64,000 nucleotides of DNA from Phorcus lineatus (taxonomy: Eukaryota > Mollusca > Gastropoda > Trochida > Trochidae), in NCBI GenBank assembly GCA_921293015.1, contig OV121088.1, positions 25,519,645 through 25,583,644 of the forward strand. Direction: 5' to 3'. The notes beneath the pieces are model-generated. The model worked only from the letters and a program-made list of their open reading frames with translations. It searched no databases and was not told the DNA's origin. This document shows positions 59,261 through 64,000 of this stretch, piece by piece (within the stretch, counting starts at the first letter, position 1; each line of letters begins with the position of its first letter). A program made the translations under genes and the position numbers.

Positions 59261-59376
59261 AAGGAAGACAATGATGTATGGATGTACAACTTCTTTATTA
59301 CACAATGGCGATAGATACCGAAACGTCGCCATTGTGTAATAAAGAAGTTGTACATCCATATATCATTGTCTTCCTT
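59261..59376. repeat. 116-bp near-perfect inverted repeat (hairpin)
   Basis: Arms of about 50 bp (AAGGAAGACAATGAT...TTACACAATGGCGA and its complement) surround the short loop TAGATACCGAAACG. Only about one mismatch is visible per arm. One arm, including CGAAACGTCGC and ATAAAGAAGTTGT, has a diverged counterpart at about 18080-18120. Confidence 0.92.
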
Positions 59377-60337
59377 AATGTTCTTCAGTTCATTCAAATT
59401 ACTGTTCCAAGTCTTGGTTGTTGCTGTATATGGATCCCTATTTTCAGTGTTACAACACACTGATGACACTTTGAGGAGTTTTTGTTCTCTAAGAGTGCTT
59501 TTATATACTTCTCTTCTTCTCTCTTCATTTTATTCAAGAAATAGTTTCAAGAGGTTTCTAATGGTGTAGAATCTTTGTTGTTACTGTTAGTACTTCATTT
59601 TTCTCAAGTTTATCAATATACGTGTATCCTTGAGCTTCTTTGTTGTGCTTTAGGGTGTTATTTCTTAATGCAACAAAAAGGAAACATCAATGTCCATTCT
59701 TCATTTCATTGAAGAAGGGAGGGATGGGTTGGCACCGTCTTGTTTGGGATAATTGTTACCTAATGTTGCTGTGGCTTAGCCTGTTACACAACCTCATGTA
59801 TTTGAATTGGGTGGAGTACGAAATAAGGGTTTGGGATCCAGCCTCCACTTTTTATCTTCAAGCAGGTTTTATCTTCAGGTAAGCTGTCCTCTTGTATAGA
59901 TGAACACTCTAAGTGGGAAATATTTTTTTACATGACTGTAAAAATAGATAGTAATATTGGTGAAAGGGTGAAAATAATTAGCCATAAAATCACTAATACT
60001 GTAAAAAAAGATGTTCACCCTATATGCAAAAAATCTCACGTATATACCAAACAAAATAGGCTAACTACCATCCCTATTATCGAGAATATATGATTCACAT
60101 AATGCTAAAATATTTCATATTGGGATGGTCCTTAAATGTTTTTGTTTAGTATGGTGAATATTATGATAATAAAAAGAATTGACAGTATGTGTAAGTAAAG
60201 GAGAAGGACCAATCACAAGGGCATTCCGTTGAAAGAAAGCCCACTGGAAGAGGGACCTGCAAAGGGGGAAGTGCTTTAGCCTGATCCTGAGGGCAGGGGC
60301 TTTCTTTTGATGGAAAGTCAGAGGGAGATGTCCTTCT
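59377..60337. other. non-coding, nothing recognised
   Basis: No conserved peptide, RNA gene or repeat seen. ORFs are short. Confidence 0.4.
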
Positions 60338-60612
60338 CTTTCTTATTCATCAGACCTATCACAAATATTCAATTTCATAGATCACTTACAAAAAGGAAAT
60401 GAAGCCTCCTTAAAATCTGGCTTCGAGAATGTAAGTGATAGGTGTAACAGCACTTTCCTTTTCTCAGGCCCTACTCTTTCTTATATATCAAACCTATCAC
60501 AAATATTCAACTTCTTAGATGGCTTACAGAAAGGAAATGAAGCCTCCTTAAAATCTGCCTTTGAGAATTAATGTAAGTGATAGGTGTAACAGCACTTTCC
60601 TTTTCCTCTGCT
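60338..60612. repeat. 138-bp tandem duplication
   Basis: Two copies share ACCTATCACAAATATTCAA, AAAGGAAATGAAGCCTCCTT, AAAATCTG and GTAAGTGATAGGTGTAACAG with CACTTTCCTTTT. Within each copy TATCAC and GTGATA blocks can pair into a stem. The copies lead directly into the MITE at 60613; both end in CTCAGGCCCTAC, the MITE start. Confidence 0.85.
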
Positions 60613-60915
60613 CAGGCCCTACCAAAGAATAAATCGAATGGCAACAGAAAGTAGCGAAACAACCACGTAAACAGATGAAATTGCATTATAAAAAGTTACA
60701 AAATAGCATCATTCAGTCAGTCTTGCGAAGTAAGATTGTTGAGTATCAAGTGTTTCATTTTGCGCTATCGCACGTTTAAAGTGATATTTGTCGCTTGAAT
60801 GATGCTATTTCGTAACTTTTCAATGCGAATTGCTTCTTTGTGATGCAATTTTGTCTGTTAATGTGGTTGTTTCGCTGCTTTCTGTTGCGATTCAATTTTT
60901 TCTTTGGTAGGCCTG
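60613..60915. mobile_element. MITE with arms of about 120 bp
   Basis: Left CAGGCCCTACCAAAGAATAA and right TTTCTTTGGTAGGCCTG are inverted repeats that extend inwards through GCAACAGAAAG.AGCGAAACA, ACCAC and AGTTAC.AAATAGCATCAT. CTGCT flanks both sides and may be a 5-bp target duplication. No ORF. Confidence 0.8.
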
Positions 60916-63330
60916 CTGCTGTCATCTTAGTCCTTGTGGTCTATAGTGATATCACCGTTGGGATAAGCGTGCAGGTTCTATAAAGTTTTGGTTTTGAGAT
61001 GTTCTTTCTCCTAATCATTTGCTATTTTTTGTGTTATTTTCAATAGAGTTAGTCATTTCACACTCTTACCTACACCTTAAAGTCTACATATCAGGGTTTA
61101 TAGATACTTGAAGAGGGCCTTTATGAGTGCCGGAAGTGCTTTGTAAACATCTACAAGGCCCTCCTGCCCGGGTATTATTTCAGCTTACAAAGCCTTCTCA
61201 TACAAAATAGGTTGTTCCACTGGGATGAAATTTGAATTGAAAGGGTGTTAGCAGAGCCAAGATGTATATAAGTGTTTTTCATCACTGTCAATCTTTATAA
61301 AAGTACTTTTACAAAAACATTGAATTGACATTTTACTATCTTATTTCCTTGAAAACATGTGCCTTTGCCAGAAAGTTTCATCAACATTTTACTATTCTCT
61401 TTGGCCTTTAGAACATTGACCTCTAACAGAATATTTTATTTTGATAAACATTTCACAACAACAAACTCTTGGTGTTATCTTGAATATCTTGAGAGTAATT
61501 AAAGCACCACTGCAAGCTAGGTCAATGTATCAATTTGATGTCATGCTATTGTGTGGATACAATTAATGAAACCAATGAAATATCTTTGATTAGAAGCTTG
61601 AACTCCCTTGACATGTATAACTTACTGTGCTACATATTTTTATTCTCATTGTTCTGAGTGCACATGCACAGAGTTCTCGAGTGATCAGAGTGATCGTTAC
61701 TAAATGTTATAACTATTGGTTAAGAGTACCCTTAACACTAATGGGGGCTTTGTGAATTTATGGCATAGAGATAAAGATGCTTATGAAAATCACTTATCTT
61801 ATCAAAAAGCAATTTGCATGGTCATATTCCAAAATTCTCTTCATTTTAAATTTTTCTGTCCAATTGCTGTGGTAAGAGCCTACAAGAATGTACATGTTTC
61901 CAGCCACATGTTTCCTCTTTATAGTCTCATTGTAGGAACGTCAGGTTCTCTGCATAAAACTGTCCCATTTCTCTCACGCCACCGACTGCCTGGAAATCTA
62001 AACTAAAAGCTTTTCACAATTAATTTGGTATTGTTGGCAATGCAGAATCTAATGGTCAGGCAATTTCCTAGTTACCTGCGTGTTACATCATTGAATTTAG
62101 TTTTTCTCGCTTTTAATGACAAACCTCAACTGCTACTCACATGATGTGTCATGTTATTGAAGGGATTGGCTCGGCACTTAGGACATGTGGGATTGTATCA
62201 TGCCATCAATTACAATCAAGTTGCTGAAAAATTTGGTTTTTGTAATTTATTGTTAGAATTTACTTCAATAGTCATTTGTTTCAAACCAGGCTGAACTTTA
62301 AAAAAAAATACAATGCTGATAAATTTTAGATCTAAAATCTCAATCTTGTATTAAAGTTGTCGTGTAATCGATTATTCAATAACTTGTAAATGCCTATGAT
62401 TTGAATGGAAAAGATTGAAATGTATTTTATTAATTTAAGTAAAACACAATATTATCTAATAAAATTAAACATAAAATGGATATAAAATCATCTAGCCATT
62501 ATGAAAAAAGAACACACAATAAATCTGTAACATAAAAAGGCCCCCCCAGGTACTAAACAAAATGAGCAAATCGCATTGTTTGCCTTAGCAATAAAAGAGA
62601 CAGTGAGAGAACTCAGAAAGACACAGTAGTGAGTAGAAACAAGGCTGACATTTTACATTGATTTCACGCTAACTCTAATTGTCTGGCCTATTGAATGGGG
62701 GCAAAGATTGACGGTACGGGGGAGGGGGTGACAATCGAGGGAAAAGGAAGAGGAGTTGAGATATTGAGACAGAAAATCAAAGACTCTAATCTCTACAAAT
62801 TGGGAAGAGCAGGGAAGAAAAGGTAGAATTTTGGTGAAGATTGAGATGACAAAAAATGAGGAGCCATCTTTTTATTTGTGTTACATTGGATGCATGGGAA
62901 GACAGAAAAAGAATTAAAAATGCTTAGTGTTGGAGTTGAGTTAACGGGGTATGAAAAAGCCAAAGACTCCATGTCATCTTATTAGTAATTTGTTGAGGGA
63001 GGGTTTGGTGAGAAATGGTAGGGCGCAGAGGTCACTGGAGGAGGACACTGGATTTATACAAGACAAGACTGGAGTGTGGAAGAATATTGAGAATGGGAAA
63101 AGAAAGAACTAAAGCATACAACATAGATGTAGAAGGTGTAAAAAAAGGGATTAAAAAAAGGCAGAAGATTTTGTAAAATATGGAGAATGAGAGTGTGAAC
63201 TAGAGGACTCAAAATTAGTGTAAAGAGTAGGAAAAGCCGGTAAGTTTTGACAAATTGGTTTTGGCTGAATTCCCGTCCGCACCCGTGTTGGCGTTCCCAT
63301 TTGTTGACGGAGCATAACTCTGAAATTACT
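60916..63330. other. non-coding, nothing recognised
   Basis: No exon or RNA gene supported. 62690-63240 is purine-rich on the + strand (GGGGGAGGGGGTGAC, repeated GAAGA/GGAA), producing a spurious 97-codon minus-strand ORF at 63054-63347. Confidence 0.4.
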
Positions 63331-63585
63331 TCACCAATCTTCACCAAAATTGGTATACGTCCTCTTCATATCATGTAGATGTGCCTTTTGGGGGTTTCCT
63401 CTTCTTTTATATATATATATTGTTTTTTCCATAGCAAAAGTTTGAACTTTGTCATTTTGAAGGGTATAGGGTTAGTTTCAAGAGCATATCTTTGAAACTG
63501 TGACCAATCATCACCAAATTTGGTATACATCAATCCCTTTTTATCATGTAGATGTGCTTTTTGGGGGTTTCAACTTCTTTTTCTA
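63331..63585. repeat. 170-bp tandem repeat, two copies
   Basis: ACCAATC.TCACCAAA.TTGGTATAC and ATCATGTAGATGTGC.TTTTGGGGGTTTC occur at about 63333 and 63503. No coding content. The sequence after it to 64000 holds nothing I can identify. Confidence 0.75.
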
Positions 63586-64000
63586 TTTCATACTTTCTTT
63601 TTCTTAAATTGATTAATATGTAGTTAATATTTTGTCAAGCGTAACTGCGGAGATGTTGATTAACCAAAACTTAAAGTTTATGTTGTTTTATAGAAAAATT
63701 ATTAAATTATATTTGAATTAAAAAAAAACGTAAAGAATTTTCAAAACAAAAAGTTAATGCTGAAATGGTGTATGGGTGAGACATCTGTTTTTACGAGTAA
63801 AAACACTTTTTAGTAATGATAATAATTTCATATCTAAAATGTGCCTCTGACCCTGAAGAACCTTTAGCGTTTGACATGATGAAAAATTAAGTCGGTTAGA
63901 CATATTTCATATATGATATGTACGCTTATGACAGCTATATCATCCAAAAATAATAAGTCTGGAATTGATGCCAATTTCCCATTAATATTTAATGATTATT

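Noticed and set aside
63054..63347. 97-codon hydrophobic minus-strand ORF as a membrane protein
   Set aside because: It arises from a purine-rich + strand tract, which read backwards gives Phe/Leu/Ser-rich peptides.

Overview
The window looks like AT-rich, repeat-dense, intron-rich animal DNA, most likely from a mollusc or another lophotrochozoan. Reasons: animal-type GT-AG introns of hundreds to thousands of bases, a 5-exon piece of a metazoan phosphoinositide phosphatase gene, tRNA-derived SINEs with a CACCAACTCACCTCACC-type end, and many MITEs and tandem arrays. The species cannot be fixed from sequence alone.

Layout. Five + strand exons at 3495-8062 encode the first half of the SAC domain of an INPP5F (SAC2) phosphatase. 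The N-terminus must lie upstream. The catalytic half was not found downstream, so the rest of the window may be one very long intron (about 56 kb or more). From 8.1 to 48.7 kb I recognise no complete gene. This part holds a six-copy 163-bp satellite, 99-bp, 26-bp, roughly 330-bp and 90-bp tandem arrays, SINEs, MITEs (two with 9-bp target-site duplications, 4.9 and 6.6 kb; an inverted TTAA pair at 35.9 and 42.8 kb), a LINE 3' end and two weak exon remnants.

The standout is at about 48.72-57.73 kb: what looks like a roughly 9-kb DNA transposon of a kind I cannot assign to a named superfamily. It carries a spliced + strand gene with a short first exon at 49059-49107 and a long second exon at 51129-54618, followed by four 90-nt phase-2 exons made by tandem duplication. 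The protein has a very basic N-terminus, a Cys cluster, an RNase-H-like DDE/DDD domain and a C-terminal OTU cysteine-protease-like domain with D, C and H in place. The OTU part resembles the N-terminal region of vertnin. Both flanks carry many copies of GTAAC-N4-GTTAC together with GGACACC, which I saw nowhere else in the window. The outermost copies form imperfect inverted ends. One copy lies inside coding exon 1 and another on its splice donor, suggesting transposase binding sites and autoregulation. Exons 7-9 of this element are well formed but do not join the upstream exons in frame.

From 57.7 to 64 kb there are only repeats: a 116-bp near-perfect hairpin, a 303-bp inverted-repeat MITE and short duplications. 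All function calls come from reading the sequence; no database search was run.
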